Shown here: positions 8,503 to 17,737 of the stretch, piece by piece
Numbering within the stretch: position 1 is the stretch's first letter
Layout of the letters: each line of letters starts with the position of its first letter
Source: Alphaproteobacteria bacterium
GTDB lineage: Bacteria; Pseudomonadota; Alphaproteobacteria; Rhizobiales; NORP267
Assembly: GCA_028599125.1 (NCBI GenBank)
Contig: JAQRMX010000027.1
Location: 1-33,542, forward strand
Reading direction: 5' to 3'
Length of the DNA: 33,542 nt
Translations under genes and position numbers: made by a program
Notes under the pieces: model-generated
Seen by the model: only the letters and a program-made list of their open reading frames with translations
The model's database searches: none
What the model was told of the DNA's origin: nothing

Positions 8503-8976
8503 ATGCGTACCTATTCGGCGAAGCCGGATGAAATGAAAATGAAGAGAAAATGGTTTGTCGTTGATGCAGAAGGCCTTATCGTTGGCCGTCTCGCCTCTTT
8601 CATCGCTTCCCGTCTCCGTGGAAAACACGATCCGCTTTACACACCACATACAGACTGCGGTGACAGTATTGTTGTTGTCAACGCAAAAAAAGTCGCTTTG
8701 ACCGGACAGAAGCGTCAGAATAAAGTTTATTATCGCCACTCTGGATATCCAGGGGGAATTAAGGGAACCACTGCGCTTGAAATTCTGGAAGGAAAATATC
8801 CGGAACGCGTCCTCATGAAAGCAGTAGAGCGAATGATCCCCCGTGGATCTTTGGGGCGTCGTCAGTTGGGTAAATTGCATGTCTATGCGGGTGAAACTCA
8901 TCCACATCAGGCCCAAGAGCCTGAATTCATTGACGTAGCCGCTTTAAACATCAAGAATCGGGAAAGAAAAGCATGA
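8503..8976 (+). CDS. rplM: 50S ribosomal protein L13
   Basis: L13 is an early-assembling large-subunit protein. The 157-aa product has the family pattern [59 protein letters not shown] and the signature [22 protein letters not shown], all in the normal order. The N-terminus ([17 protein letters not shown]) is the slightly long form seen in alphaproteobacteria. A strong GGAGG ribosome-binding site precedes the ATG. The stop overlaps the rpsI start by 4 nt, so the pair is an operon as in most bacteria. Confidence 0.97.
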   Translation: MRTYSAKPDEMKMKRKWFVVDAEGLIVGRLASFIASRLRGKHDPLYTPHTDCGDSIVVVNAKKVALTGQKRQNKVYYRHSGYPGGIKGTTALEILEGKYPERVLMKAVERMIPRGSLGRRQLGKLHVYAGETHPHQAQEPEFIDVAALNIKNRERKA

Positions 8977-9455
8977 ATGAGCAAGATATTCAGCCTACGG
9001 ACACTGCGGAAAAGGTAACCCCGCTTCTCACCGCAACACCGTCCCTTCGTGAGCAAAAGCTTGACAGCTACGGACGTTCTTATGCCACAGGTCGCAGAAA
9101 AAGTTCCGTTGCCCGTGTCTGGGTAAAGCGTGGAACAGGAAAGATCCTTGTCAACGGGAAAGATTCCAGCAGCTATTTCGCTCGCTCAGCTCTCAGAATT
9201 GTCCTTGAAAAACCTCTGAGCGTTACGGAACGCAGGGAAGAACTTGACGTTATGTGTACAGTTAAGGGTGGTGGTCTTTCCGGACAAGCCGGTGCCATTC
9301 GGCATGGCCTGTCGCGGGCTTTGGTTCTGTACGAGCCAGCCTTGCATATATCTCTCAAGAAAAGCGGATTTATTACCAGAGATTCACGTATCGTAGAACG
9401 GAAAAAATATGGAAGACGTAAAGCACGTCGTTCTTTTCAGTTTTCAAAGCGCTGA
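8973..9455 (+). CDS. rpsI: 30S ribosomal protein S9
   Basis: S9 sits in the head of the small subunit and its C-terminal tail reaches the P-site tRNA. The 160-aa product has an N-terminal extension of about 30 residues common in alphaproteobacteria, then [26 protein letters not shown], the [19 protein letters not shown] signature and the basic tail ending [17 protein letters not shown]. The terminal KR/SKR end is the conserved P-site-contacting tail. It overlaps rplM by 4 nt. No clear intrinsic terminator follows; a gap of about 1.06 kb does. Confidence 0.97.
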   Translation: MNEQDIQPTDTAEKVTPLLTATPSLREQKLDSYGRSYATGRRKSSVARVWVKRGTGKILVNGKDSSSYFARSALRIVLEKPLSVTERREELDVMCTVKGGGLSGQAGAIRHGLSRALVLYEPALHISLKKSGFITRDSRIVERKKYGRRKARRSFQFSKR

Positions 9456-10518
9456 TTCTGGATACTCGAGACCGGATAGCTTTTGTAATTCCGACCTTTA
9501 CCCTTGTAAACACATAATAGTGGAAAAATCCTGTTGGTTTTTTATCTGTTTGTTTTTCTTTATTCACTTTCGCTACCGGGTCCGATATCAGAATCGGGTA
9601 TGATGCATCCCGAATGAACGGACTCAGAAAAAATCATATCCCTGTGATAAAAACGAAACTGGCATCACGGAACGTACTGACCCCATAATAGGACAGATTT
9701 GAAAGGCATTTCTCTTGTGTAGCAGATATTTCCGCTCACATACTCGCTGAGTTTTGCTCTTTTTGGTGGCTCTGCACTCTCTTTTAAATAATCCTTTGTA
9801 TAGAGATAGCCTGATAATGCTCTCTTTCTGTAAGGAAATACACAATAGAGATTCGTATATTTATATTAATGCGTATATTCTCGAACTTGGAATGAAAAGG
9901 AAATATTCATCATCATTTTACACTTCGTGATGCATCTTCCAATTGAATCAGAAGTTTCATACAGACGACCGGCCTCTCCTCCGGCTATTGCTCTTTCTGT
10001 GGTTAAAAAACAGTAAGATCAGCACCTTTTCTCCCGTAGGCAGGTAATAATCTTCACCCACCCCCTTAAGACCGACGCGTAGTCCCTGCTTTTTCGGCCC
10101 CCCTTGAAAGAGCTTCTGTCTGCTGATAACCATCATACCACATCACGATAAGCAACCTGCTTTCCCTCCACAGTTCAAAAACATCATCCATCGTTATCAC
10201 TGGGATAACCGGTTAGCCCCGGGTTCATAAAAATCAGAAAGGAGTGAAGATTGGCCTAGCCCTGAATTAAAGAAAGCACTCTCCTCAGGAATAAGCCGAA
10301 TCATGTGCACAGATAGGCGAAACTGAGAGAGATTTTGTTGGTAAATCCATGATAGACGGGCTCATTTTCGTCTTTAAGACAGTCCCTTACCTTAAGGCAA
10401 GATAATCAAAAAAATGAAGACTAACGGAAATTTCAGAATCAAAAAAATAAGCTTTCAAAAATAGAACATGTTGAAGAAAAATTCTCCTCCAAACCCATAG
10501 ACCCCTCAAAAAAGCCTT
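9456..10518. other. 1.06-kb gene-free region after rpsI
   Basis: The gap lies between the convergent rpsI and the MurF-like gene. No ORF here has recognisable motifs; the ORFs at 9373-9567, 9409-9603 and 9624-9845 look like chance. A stretch near 9672-9695 resembles an IS3-family end (listed separately). About 10020-10260 is visibly richer in G+C than its surroundings and could be the remains of a decayed gene, but none of its six frames gave me a family match. Confidence 0.45.
9672..9695. mobile_element. Possible relic of an IS3-family insertion-sequence end
   Basis: GTACTGACCCCATAATAGGACA resembles the terminal inverted repeats of many IS3-family elements (TGTACTGACCCC...TTGGACA pattern, from memory). 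There is no transposase frame beside it and I find no matching opposite end in the window, so at most one degraded terminus remains. Chance similarity is possible. Confidence 0.15.
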
Positions 10519-12123
10519 TTACAAAAAACGCATCTCTTCCAGCAGGTCCGGAAGATCATTTTCATAAAGAATAACATTCCGTGCCTCTTTACCATAAAGT
10601 TCCAGAATCACACGGTGGGCTTCAGAAAAATTCTGAACACCGGAATAGTCTATACCTGCATGAAACAGGGCAGAAATAAAAGTCGGTATCCGAGAGGGAT
10701 TAACGACATACACTCTATCGCAGAGCCCCTTACAAAATAACCCGAGCTCTTCATGAACCTGATCGTGCAAATAACCAAGCTCAACAAGACCCGGCGTCAC
10801 AAGAATGGCCATTCCTCCCCTTTCACGCGCAAGTTGTGAAAGAATCTGTACTGCATTTTTAAAACCTACCTCATTCGCGTTATAGGAATCATCAAGTATG
10901 AGCAGCTTCCCTTCATTTTCTTTCTTCTGGAGACGGTGGGGAATTTGTTCAACCCTGCTCGTTATGAAAGGAAGTCTTTTAATAATCTTGGGATCAATTC
11001 TGGAGGCCATAACAATGGCCAACGCAGAATTTATGACATTATGTGCACCAAGCAACGGTAAGCGGTAAACCATCTGGAATTCATGAGCACACCGACCCTG
11101 CAATTCAATCTCCCACATACCATCAACAAAATCTGCTCTCTTGATCCATATATCAGCCTCCTCATCAAATCCGACAGAGATCAATTGTGAACCGTAATAA
11201 GATTTGAGCTTTCTGAAAGGCTGAAACTGCAAAACATCTGCATTAAGAACAATCTGGCCGCCAGCTTTGCAGACCGATTCGACAAGTTCTGATTTTGCAC
11301 GGGCAATCGTTTCAATATTCCCAAACCGTTCAATATGAGTATCCCCGATAGCTGTAACAATACCATGATGAGGTCGGATAAAAGAACAAAGCCGGCAAAT
11401 TGAACCAAGCCCATACGCACCCATCTCGGCAATGAAATAACAGTGCCCCCACTGCAGCCGTTCTCGAATATGGCGCGTTAGCCCAAGCTCAGTGTTTACA
11501 CTGCCACGACTGTAGAAAACTGGTCCGGACAGACTCAAAAATTCTGCACATATATGCTTTACCGTCGTTTTTCCAAATGACCCTGTAATACCGATCCGCA
11601 GGGGATCCATACGTTTGAGTTTGTTTTTCGCGCTTTCGATATAATGACGGTTAATCTGCTTCTGAAACGGAATAAGAAGGATATTAGCAAAAAGCAGGAA
11701 CAGGGGAAGAACCTGGAGAAGAAAAAGAATAAACAATGGATGCCCTCGACCCAACAGAAGCGCTATTAAAGCCGGAATTATTGAAACCCAATAGATCCGC
11801 TTAGCGCGTTCTGTATAAATCAATGGCTTTTTATAGGTATAGGAACGTTCCTGCCAGGCGATGATGAGAATCAGAATAGAACATACCAAAAGCGGTAAAA
11901 AACCAGCGTTCCACAGCATGCGCTCGGCAAAAAGGACAAATAAAAGAAGGCTGGCCTTGATATCAAACAGGCGGACACGAAAAATAGTATAAACGTAGCG
12001 CGCCGAGTCATATTCTTCCTGTTGAAAATAAGCAAGAAGACTTGCAATACGAACGACTGTCAAACATCCACCTACAAAAATAAGAAAGAGCGCTCCCGCA
12101 CTCTCCGCTACATTTTCGATCAC
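10519..12123 (-). CDS. Membrane-anchored MurF-like Mur ligase family protein
   Basis: Mur ligases form amide bonds by activating a carboxylate with ATP. The 534-aa protein begins with a membrane region of about four to five segments (about residues 10-30, 56-70, 74-90, 111-125 and 129-153), absent from ordinary cytosolic MurF. A full ligase follows: P-loop GITGSFGKTT (178-187), EMGAYG (233-238), the conserved HIERFGN (263-269), ARAKSEL with the position of the carbamylated lysine (274-280), GAHNVINSALAI (359-370) and the MurF-type DDSYNAN (411-417). Catalytic features look intact. It overlaps the hydrolase gene by 4 nt, with a Ddl-like gene divergent beyond. It could act on a lipid-linked or membrane-proximal peptide acceptor. 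Being the housekeeping MurF is possible but less likely given the membrane domain. Confidence 0.8.
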   Translation of the reverse strand: MIENVAESAGALFLIFVGGCLTVVRIASLLAYFQQEEYDSARYVYTIFRVRLFDIKASLLLFVLFAERMLWNAGFLPLLVCSILILIIAWQERSYTYKKPLIYTERAKRIYWVSIIPALIALLLGRGHPLFILFLLQVLPLFLLFANILLIPFQKQINRHYIESAKNKLKRMDPLRIGITGSFGKTTVKHICAEFLSLSGPVFYSRGSVNTELGLTRHIRERLQWGHCYFIAEMGAYGLGSICRLCSFIRPHHGIVTAIGDTHIERFGNIETIARAKSELVESVCKAGGQIVLNADVLQFQPFRKLKSYYGSQLISVGFDEEADIWIKRADFVDGMWEIELQGRCAHEFQMVYRLPLLGAHNVINSALAIVMASRIDPKIIKRLPFITSRVEQIPHRLQKKENEGKLLILDDSYNANEVGFKNAVQILSQLARERGGMAILVTPGLVELGYLHDQVHEELGLFCKGLCDRVYVVNPSRIPTFISALFHAGIDYSGVQNFSEAHRVILELYGKEARNVILYENDLPDLLEEMRFL

Positions 12124-12866
12124 GCAAGCCCCTCCCTGACTGCTAGTGCAATCTGATGTTTTCCTCGACTGAGTATAGAAAAATGGTCAAACACAGGACA
12201 TTCAATAAATACGGAATCAGGAATGAGACGGTGAAATCTTCGGCCAATTTCAGGAGGAGTTACTATATCACCCTCCCCGTAAATCAATGTGGACGGGCAG
12301 TGAACCCTATTAATTTCCGGTAGCAGATTTTCCGAAACAACATGAAGAAAAACATCACGCAGCCCCAATGAGCGACTTTGTACATAGTCAGGACTTCCAT
12401 ACCGTTCCTCAAGCGCAATTAAGGCTGTCCCGGAACCGACAAGATGGCGGGCAAGTCTGAAACAGATCAACCTATAAGCGTTACGCAACCAAACAGATAA
12501 AGGCAAAGAGCAGGGCAACCCCGCTCCTGCCACAATTAACAAATGCCTTATCCCTGAATCCTGATGCGATGCAAGGCATAAACCAATACGCCCACCGAAT
12601 GAGTGCCCAACCCACATAAATTCCTTCAACCCCAAATGATTCTTAAGATATCGTACCAGGTATGTGGCATAGTCCCGTGAGCCCCATGCTTCCTCCGGAG
12701 GCTCACTCATACCAAAGCCCGGAAGATCAAGCAAAAGACTATTGGCAAAGGGAGCAATTGCCTCTGCAACTGGAATAAAGTCGTGATGTGAACGGCCCCA
12801 CCCGTGGCCAAAGACAACATCAGGCATGCCCTGAGTGCCAATTCTAATACTATGAGGTAGTTTCAT
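12120..12866 (-). CDS. Alpha/beta-fold hydrolase
   Basis: The protein is a complete alpha/beta hydrolase: oxyanion-hole region GHGWGRS (26-32 from the upstream start), the strand-turn DLPGFGMS, nucleophile elbow GHSFGG with Ser95, acid YGEGDIVTPP with Asp206 and FDHFSIL with His234 (track numbering). No signal peptide is visible, so it is probably cytosolic. The track ORF starts at 12884; I prefer the ATG at 12866, which has AAGGAAG about 5 nt upstream, whereas 12884 has no good site. Its stop overlaps the start of the MurF-like gene by 4 nt, so the two are co-transcribed. It may hydrolyse an ester, thioester or amide in the same pathway. Homologues include BioH-like carboxylesterases, but the substrate cannot be read from sequence. 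Confidence 0.85.
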   Translation of the reverse strand: MKLPHSIRIGTQGMPDVVFGHGWGRSHHDFIPVAEAIAPFANSLLLDLPGFGMSEPPEEAWGSRDYATYLVRYLKNHLGLKEFMWVGHSFGGRIGLCLASHQDSGIRHLLIVAGAGLPCSLPLSVWLRNAYRLICFRLARHLVGSGTALIALEERYGSPDYVQSRSLGLRDVFLHVVSENLLPEINRVHCPSTLIYGEGDIVTPPEIGRRFHRLIPDSVFIECPVFDHFSILSRGKHQIALAVREGLA

Positions 12867-12985
12867 CCATCTTCCTTGTATCATTAATTATTCTTCGCAA
12901 GAGTATGGAGCATAAAAAATAAGATTGCCAGAAAGTCTGAAACCGTTCAGAAGGAAAAAGATGGATCTCTCGGAAAGATAAACTC

Positions 12986-14176
12986 ATGAAAGACAAATTG
13001 ACAGGTTTTACAACAGGCCTGCGAGATACAAGAAAAAAATTGAATATCGCGGTCATATTCGGAGGCGCAAGTGAAGAGTGTGACGTTAGCGTCATTAGCG
13101 CACAACAGATGATGGACGCGGTAGACCATCGCAGAATTAACGCTATTCCGATCTACATGGATTTTGAAAATCGATTTTGCACAGGACCGTCTCTCCGAGA
13201 TATCAAGACATTCAGGCCCAAACCGCACGGACTTCAGACGGTCACATTTCAATGGTCTGCGGACGGCCCTGTCATTCAAAAGGAAAATGGCAGGATAACT
13301 CCTGTTGATTGTATCTTTCCTGTCCTTCACGGCTCTTTTGGAGAAGACGGAAGAGTTCAGTCTTATTTCGAATTACTTGGTATCCCAATCGTCGGATTTA
13401 CAGCTACGAATTCAGCCATCGCTATACGAAAAGACGCAACAAAAGCACTCGTTAAATCTGTTGGTGTTAGTGTGCTGGACCATATAAAAATCAGCTACTC
13501 CCAATGGATAAAAGATCAATCTATTCCTGAAACAGACGCACAAAAATTAGGCTACCCTGTTATTATCAAGCCCGCAAACCTTGGTTCAAGCATTGGCGTC
13601 GGAGTAGCCCACAATGAAGAAGAAGCCCATTATCTCATTGAATATATCCTCAGATATGACTGGCTCGTTCTAATAGAGCCAAAAATTAATAATCTTTGTG
13701 AATTCAATATTGCGATTCTGATAAGAAATGAAGACGTGAAATTTTCTGCAATTGAACAGCCGAAAAATGATGCAGACCTCCTAGATTTCAAGAATAAATA
13801 TTTTTCACCTTCAGTGAGCACGAAATCAGACATCCCCCACTCTGGAGGCATGATCTCTCTTTCACGGAAAATCAATCCGGATATTCCTATGAAACTGGAA
13901 GAAAAAATACGTCATTTTGCAAAGAAAGCTTTCCTCATTCTTGGCGGCAGAGGATGCCCGAGAATTGACTTCCTCTATGATGAAAAAACAGAAGAGCTTT
14001 GGTTTAATGAAATTAATGCCATCCCGGGTTCATATGCTTTCTTCCTTTGGGAAGCGGCCCCTGAACCTATGCTATTTCCAGAGCTGATCTATCACCTGAT
14101 AAATGAAGCCCTTCAAGATTCTATCAAGAATTTTAATGATCCCGTTCCTCAAGATGCAACCCTGTTGCAACGGTAA
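12986..14176 (+). CDS. D-alanine-D-alanine ligase-like ATP-grasp protein
   Basis: Ddl joins two D-alanines using ATP to make the terminus of the peptidoglycan stem peptide. The 396-aa protein is near the upper end of Ddl lengths. It has FGGASEECDVS (conserved Glu retained), LHGSFGEDG, the IKPANLGSSIG loop, KNKY (the Tyr linked with D-Ala use in Ddl), RIDFL and FNEINAIPGS. ATP-grasp and Mg-binding residues therefore look intact. Unusual points are Cys for His in the first motif, QSYFEL for the usual QGxLEL, and PGSYAFFLWEA for the usual PGxTxxS stretch near the substrate pocket. It is divergent from the hydrolase and MurF-like genes across about 120 nt. It could be the housekeeping ddl or a paralogue making a different D-Ala-D-X dipeptide. 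The start has GGAAAGA 8 nt upstream. Confidence 0.82.
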   Translation: MKDKLTGFTTGLRDTRKKLNIAVIFGGASEECDVSVISAQQMMDAVDHRRINAIPIYMDFENRFCTGPSLRDIKTFRPKPHGLQTVTFQWSADGPVIQKENGRITPVDCIFPVLHGSFGEDGRVQSYFELLGIPIVGFTATNSAIAIRKDATKALVKSVGVSVLDHIKISYSQWIKDQSIPETDAQKLGYPVIIKPANLGSSIGVGVAHNEEEAHYLIEYILRYDWLVLIEPKINNLCEFNIAILIRNEDVKFSAIEQPKNDADLLDFKNKYFSPSVSTKSDIPHSGGMISLSRKINPDIPMKLEEKIRHFAKKAFLILGGRGCPRIDFLYDEKTEELWFNEINAIPGSYAFFLWEAAPEPMLFPELIYHLINEALQDSIKNFNDPVPQDATLLQR

Positions 14177-14384
14177 CGTCCCCTCATGAAATATTGCCCT
14201 GTAACCAGAAGGGCTTATAAGGGACACGCCTCTTCAGAATAAAAAAGGAAGAAACATAAATCTATTGTGAACCCCCTATTATTCCTGATAGAAGTGAATC
14301 TATTTCTGGTAAGATGAATGTAGCGTTCCAGCAGCACCCTGTCCAATTTTACCTGACTTTTTTCATAAGGAATAAACACGTATC

Positions 14385-15665
14385 ATGAGGTTTGAACGCA
14401 TCCCTGGTTTCAGCACGCGTGCGATTCATGCGGGAGCTACACCGGCATCCCTGAATAAAACGGTAGATCATCAGGCCGCATCCCTTGTATCTGTTGAAAA
14501 TGTCCATACGCTTTACATGATGAGACAATACATACCGGAAAATCCTGAAACAGAAGGACATCCTGTTTGCGTAGCTCTGGAAGAGCGGGTTGCCGCACTG
14601 GAAGGGGGAACAGCTGCTGTCGCCGTTTCCTCAATCAATACAGCACAATTTCTTGTTTTTTATGCACTTATGGAACCTGGGGATGAATTCGTGACAGCAC
14701 GACAGCCCTCCGGTTCCCTGATCAGTCGATTCTGCGAAGTTCCGGGGAAGTGTGGATGGAAGGTCAAATGGGCTGAAATTGATGATATTTCTACCTTTGA
14801 AAACGCAATCACACCCAGAACAAAGGCGATCTTTGTCGAAACAATCGCAAACTCAGGCGGGAAAATCACTGATATTCAGGCTATCTCAAAAGTTGCGCAC
14901 CGAGCCAGGGTTCCATTGATCGTTGACAATAGCCTGGCATCTCCATACCTATGTCGGCCAATTGAACACGGCGCAGACATCGTTTTGCATAATATTAGTC
15001 ATTTTCTCAGCAATCATGGCAACATAACAGGAGGTATCATCGTTGAAGCAGGCTCATTCAACTGGTTACAGGGAAAAAAATACCCCACTTTTTGCAAGCC
15101 CTGCCCCTTCTATAACGGAAAGGTTTTGGCCGAGGAATTCGGGAATTTTGCATTTGCCACAGCCTGCCGCGCATTAAGCCTCAACAATTTCGAAGCCGCT
15201 TTACCACCTTTCAAAGCCTTAATGGTCCTTGATAGCATTGAAACACTTCCTTTGCGCATGCAACGCCATTGTGATAATGCCCGGTCAGTTGCAGAATTTC
15301 TCAACGACCACCCTGACGTCGCATGGATCAATTATGCCGGCCTTCAAGGACACCGTTATTACAAGCAGGCACTCAAATATTGTCCGGATGGTATCGGTGC
15401 AACCTTCACCTTCGGCTTGAATGGTACAAGCGATAATGTGGACAAGTTTATCTCAAGAGTCGAACTCTTGGGCATGAGAAATGACGCAGGGGGGACCCGC
15501 AGTGCACTTATTCGTCCCATGTCCATCATGCCTGCTGGTGAAACTACACAAAATACACATGTCACAGAAGGTACGATACGTTTGTTCGTAGGACTTGAAG
15601 ATAAAGCCGATATCATTGCCGATCTTGATCAAGCTCTCTCACCAACACCAAAGCAGGATATATAG
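14385..15665 (+). CDS. MetY/Cys-Met-metabolism family protein lacking the PLP lysine
   Basis: The 426-aa protein follows the O-acetylhomoserine sulfhydrylase (MetY) fold from end to end: RAIHAG near the start, LEERVAALEGGTAAVAVSS, PRTKAIFVETIANSGG, PLIVDNSLASPYLCRPIEHGADIV, GNITGGIIVEAGSFNW and a C-terminal TEGTIRLFVGLEDKADIIADLDQAL. The canonical HSATKF motif is HNISHF here, so the Schiff-base lysine is His206 (CAT at 15000-15002). The YxxxxNPT and LYGGS motifs near PLP and the HPAST substrate motif are also altered (ENPET, QPSGS, RPMSI). The frame is intact and near full length. It is therefore probably not a PLP transferase; a regulatory or structural role, or recent inactivation, are alternatives. 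Convergent with ctaA. Confidence 0.85.
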   Translation: MRFERIPGFSTRAIHAGATPASLNKTVDHQAASLVSVENVHTLYMMRQYIPENPETEGHPVCVALEERVAALEGGTAAVAVSSINTAQFLVFYALMEPGDEFVTARQPSGSLISRFCEVPGKCGWKVKWAEIDDISTFENAITPRTKAIFVETIANSGGKITDIQAISKVAHRARVPLIVDNSLASPYLCRPIEHGADIVLHNISHFLSNHGNITGGIIVEAGSFNWLQGKKYPTFCKPCPFYNGKVLAEEFGNFAFATACRALSLNNFEAALPPFKALMVLDSIETLPLRMQRHCDNARSVAEFLNDHPDVAWINYAGLQGHRYYKQALKYCPDGIGATFTFGLNGTSDNVDKFISRVELLGMRNDAGGTRSALIRPMSIMPAGETTQNTHVTEGTIRLFVGLEDKADIIADLDQALSPTPKQDI

Positions 15666-15727
15666 TTCTCTACTCCCTTCCTTACGTCTTGCGCCACAGC
15701 ATGTCTCTTTGAGATCTCAGGCTTTTT

Positions 15728-16834
15728 TTATGCCTCCCCAGACTTTTCCTCGCTCTTCGGCCTTTTATGCGGAGATTTTTGCGTAGGAAAAGCAGAAAAA
15801 CATGAGAAATGAGACAGAGAAGCAGCAAAAACAACAAGAGCAAAGATCTGGTGCAAAAGAGCAATAAGAAGCGATACACCTGAAAGGAGTGTCCATACGC
15901 CTAAACCCAGTTGAACGGAAACAAGAAAAAAAAGAAGCGTGGCGCTCTTTTTCTCAGCCGCTGGGGCATAAAATGCGAACCAAACTGCCAATAACCAGAT
16001 TAAATAAGCCAAAATACGATGATCAAATTGTACTGTAAGCGCGTTTTCGAATAGGTTAAGGTACCAGGGTTGCATCACAAACAGACCGCCCGGGATGAAA
16101 GACTCGTCCATCAATGGCCAGCTTGTATACCCCATACCTGCATCCAATCCGGCAACAAGTGCACCTAAGAAACACTGAAAAAAAAGCAATCCCGCCAGTA
16201 TGCCGGCAACAAAATGCATAGAGCCATCAAAAGACCGGGAACCTTTCCAACCGCTCACACCCATCCAAGTCCACCATAACAGACCAAAAATAGTGAATGC
16301 CATACAAAGATGTAGCGCAAGACGGTACTGGCTCACATCTACACGAACGGATAAGCCGCTCTTCACCATATACCAGCCAATACCCCCCTGAACCGCAATC
16401 AGGGTAAATATAGCGAGTAATCGCAAAACCAGCCAATGCGAGAGATGTCCCCTCACCCAGAAAAAAATAAACGGAAAAATAAAGACGAAAGCCAGAAAAC
16501 GGGCTAAAAAGCGATGCCCCCACTCCCACCAGTAAATAAATCTGAATTCACTCAGACTCATGTCCTGATTTACAGACTGATATTCAGGTATTTTCTGATA
16601 GGCTGCAAACGCTTCACGCCAGGCACTCTCACCCAAAGGAGGGATCAGGCCGGATAATAATTGCCACTCAGTAATAGACAAACCAGAATCAGTCAATCGT
16701 GTCGCTCCCCCGACAGCGATCATAATAATGATCAGAAATAACAAACAAATCAGCCATACACGGACAGCAAAACAAACAGAAAAAGATGGAAACTTCACAG
16801 CTTCATCAACCCCACCGTAAACTGCAAGAGACAT
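15728..16834 (-). CDS. ctaA: COX15/CtaA haem A synthase
   Basis: Haem A synthase oxidises the C8 methyl group of haem O to a formyl group, making haem A for aa3-type oxidases in the inner membrane. The protein has about eight hydrophobic segments and the COX15-type motifs GGATRLTDSGLSITEW, YWWEWGHRFLAR with a haem-ligand His, HLCMAF, a GALVAGLDAGMGYTSWPLM loop, QFDHRILAY and LLHQIFAL with further His ligands. The track ORF runs to a GTG at 16900 without a ribosome-binding site. I prefer the ATG at 16834 (368 aa), which gives the usual short cytosolic N-terminus, though its ribosome-binding site is also weak. DUF2842 lies divergently upstream, an alphaproteobacterial neighbourhood. Confidence 0.92.
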   Translation of the reverse strand: MSLAVYGGVDEAVKFPSFSVCFAVRVWLICLLFLIIIMIAVGGATRLTDSGLSITEWQLLSGLIPPLGESAWREAFAAYQKIPEYQSVNQDMSLSEFRFIYWWEWGHRFLARFLAFVFIFPFIFFWVRGHLSHWLVLRLLAIFTLIAVQGGIGWYMVKSGLSVRVDVSQYRLALHLCMAFTIFGLLWWTWMGVSGWKGSRSFDGSMHFVAGILAGLLFFQCFLGALVAGLDAGMGYTSWPLMDESFIPGGLFVMQPWYLNLFENALTVQFDHRILAYLIWLLAVWFAFYAPAAEKKSATLLFFLVSVQLGLGVWTLLSGVSLLIALLHQIFALVVFAASLSHFSCFSAFPTQKSPHKRPKSEEKSGEA

Positions 16835-17015
16835 GATAGACACCAAATCTCGATACAAAAAAGCACTTCCGGACCCGCAGGAAAATTTGCAATTATCCAC
16901 GGGACAAATTGTATTATTTCAAAATTAACATAAAAACTGTCTGGAGACGTAGACTTCTTTGCATAACCCGTCAATGATACAAAAAGGAAGACACTGAAAG
17001 AAAGATCACCTGTTC

Positions 17016-17249
17016 ATGACGGTACGTATCAGAAAATTTTTTGGCATGCTGCTTCTGTTAAGCCTCATTATTATTTATGCAATCGGAATCACATCGCTCG
17101 CGACGGATGTGCTTGGCGGTATGCCCAAACTGATTCAGCCTGCTTTTTATCTCTTAGCCGGGCTTGCTTGGGTTATCCCAGCAATCATTTTGCTTCGCTG
17201 GATGCAGACACCGCCCTGCAAGCATTCCGGCCCGACGGATTCTCACTGA
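17016..17249 (+). CDS. DUF2842 family small membrane protein
   Basis: This 77-aa protein has two hydrophobic segments (about residues 9-31 and 41-62) and the family outline RKFFGMLLLLSLIIIYA...AGLAWVIPAIILLRWM. DUF2842 proteins are short alphaproteobacterial membrane proteins of unknown function often encoded beside COX15/ctaA and rplM-rpsI. Here it is divergent from ctaA with 181 nt between starts. The ribosome-binding site is weak. The neighbourhood suggests a link to the respiratory membrane, which is inference only. Confidence 0.75.
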   Translation: MTVRIRKFFGMLLLLSLIIIYAIGITSLATDVLGGMPKLIQPAFYLLAGLAWVIPAIILLRWMQTPPCKHSGPTDSH

Positions 17250-17737
17250 CATTTAGTTTTATCTTACGCATCTACGTATCACGGAGCCAATCTGGAAAAT
17301 TCTCATAATACAGGAAGACCCATAAACCCAATGGGCAAAAACACCTTATCAGGGGCAAAAACTTATTTAATCAGGAAACAATCGCTGTATCAAGTCAATT
17401 TGATCCGGTAAAAACATAATTCATTCTCCCGAATTCCTTTTTCTACAAAGGGATACACGCCCCCTGCTAGAAGGCGGAATACTGGTTCCGGAAGCTAAGC
17501 TGAGAAAAAATCACGTTGCAGCTGTGCCGGATTACACTCCTACGTTCACCACAGGTGGGATATCCTAACTTTCCTTTCCCAAAAAGCCCCCGACAGGCCT
17601 GAAGGGAAGATCGTCTTCCCCTGCAGCTTCCTCTGCTTAACCCCGATCAAAAAACAGGGAAGATGAAACAAAACGCATACAGAAAAAAAGCAAAATCCGT
17701 GACAAAAAGACGAAGAGGCCGCTACCTTCCTCATTGA
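17250..17737. other. Gene-free gap before tRNA-Pro
   Basis: No coding frame here is supported. A GGGAAGA-TCG-TCTTCCC inverted repeat (17604-17620) lies about 120 nt beyond the 3' end of the minus-strand tRNA and may be part of a termination region; no strong T run directly follows it on either strand. The remainder is unremarkable. Confidence 0.45.
17604..17620. repeat. 7-bp inverted repeat GGGAAGA/TCTTCCC
   Basis: The two 7-nt arms are exactly complementary around TCG. It lies downstream of tRNA-Pro on the minus strand. It may be a weak terminator stem, but without an adjacent T tract I do not call it one. Confidence 0.4.

Noticed and set aside
15661-15727. Terminator between the convergent MetY-like gene and ctaA
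   Set aside because: TGAGATCTCA followed by GGCTTTTTTT is suggestive, but the palindrome leaves only a 3-4 bp stem once a loop is allowed.
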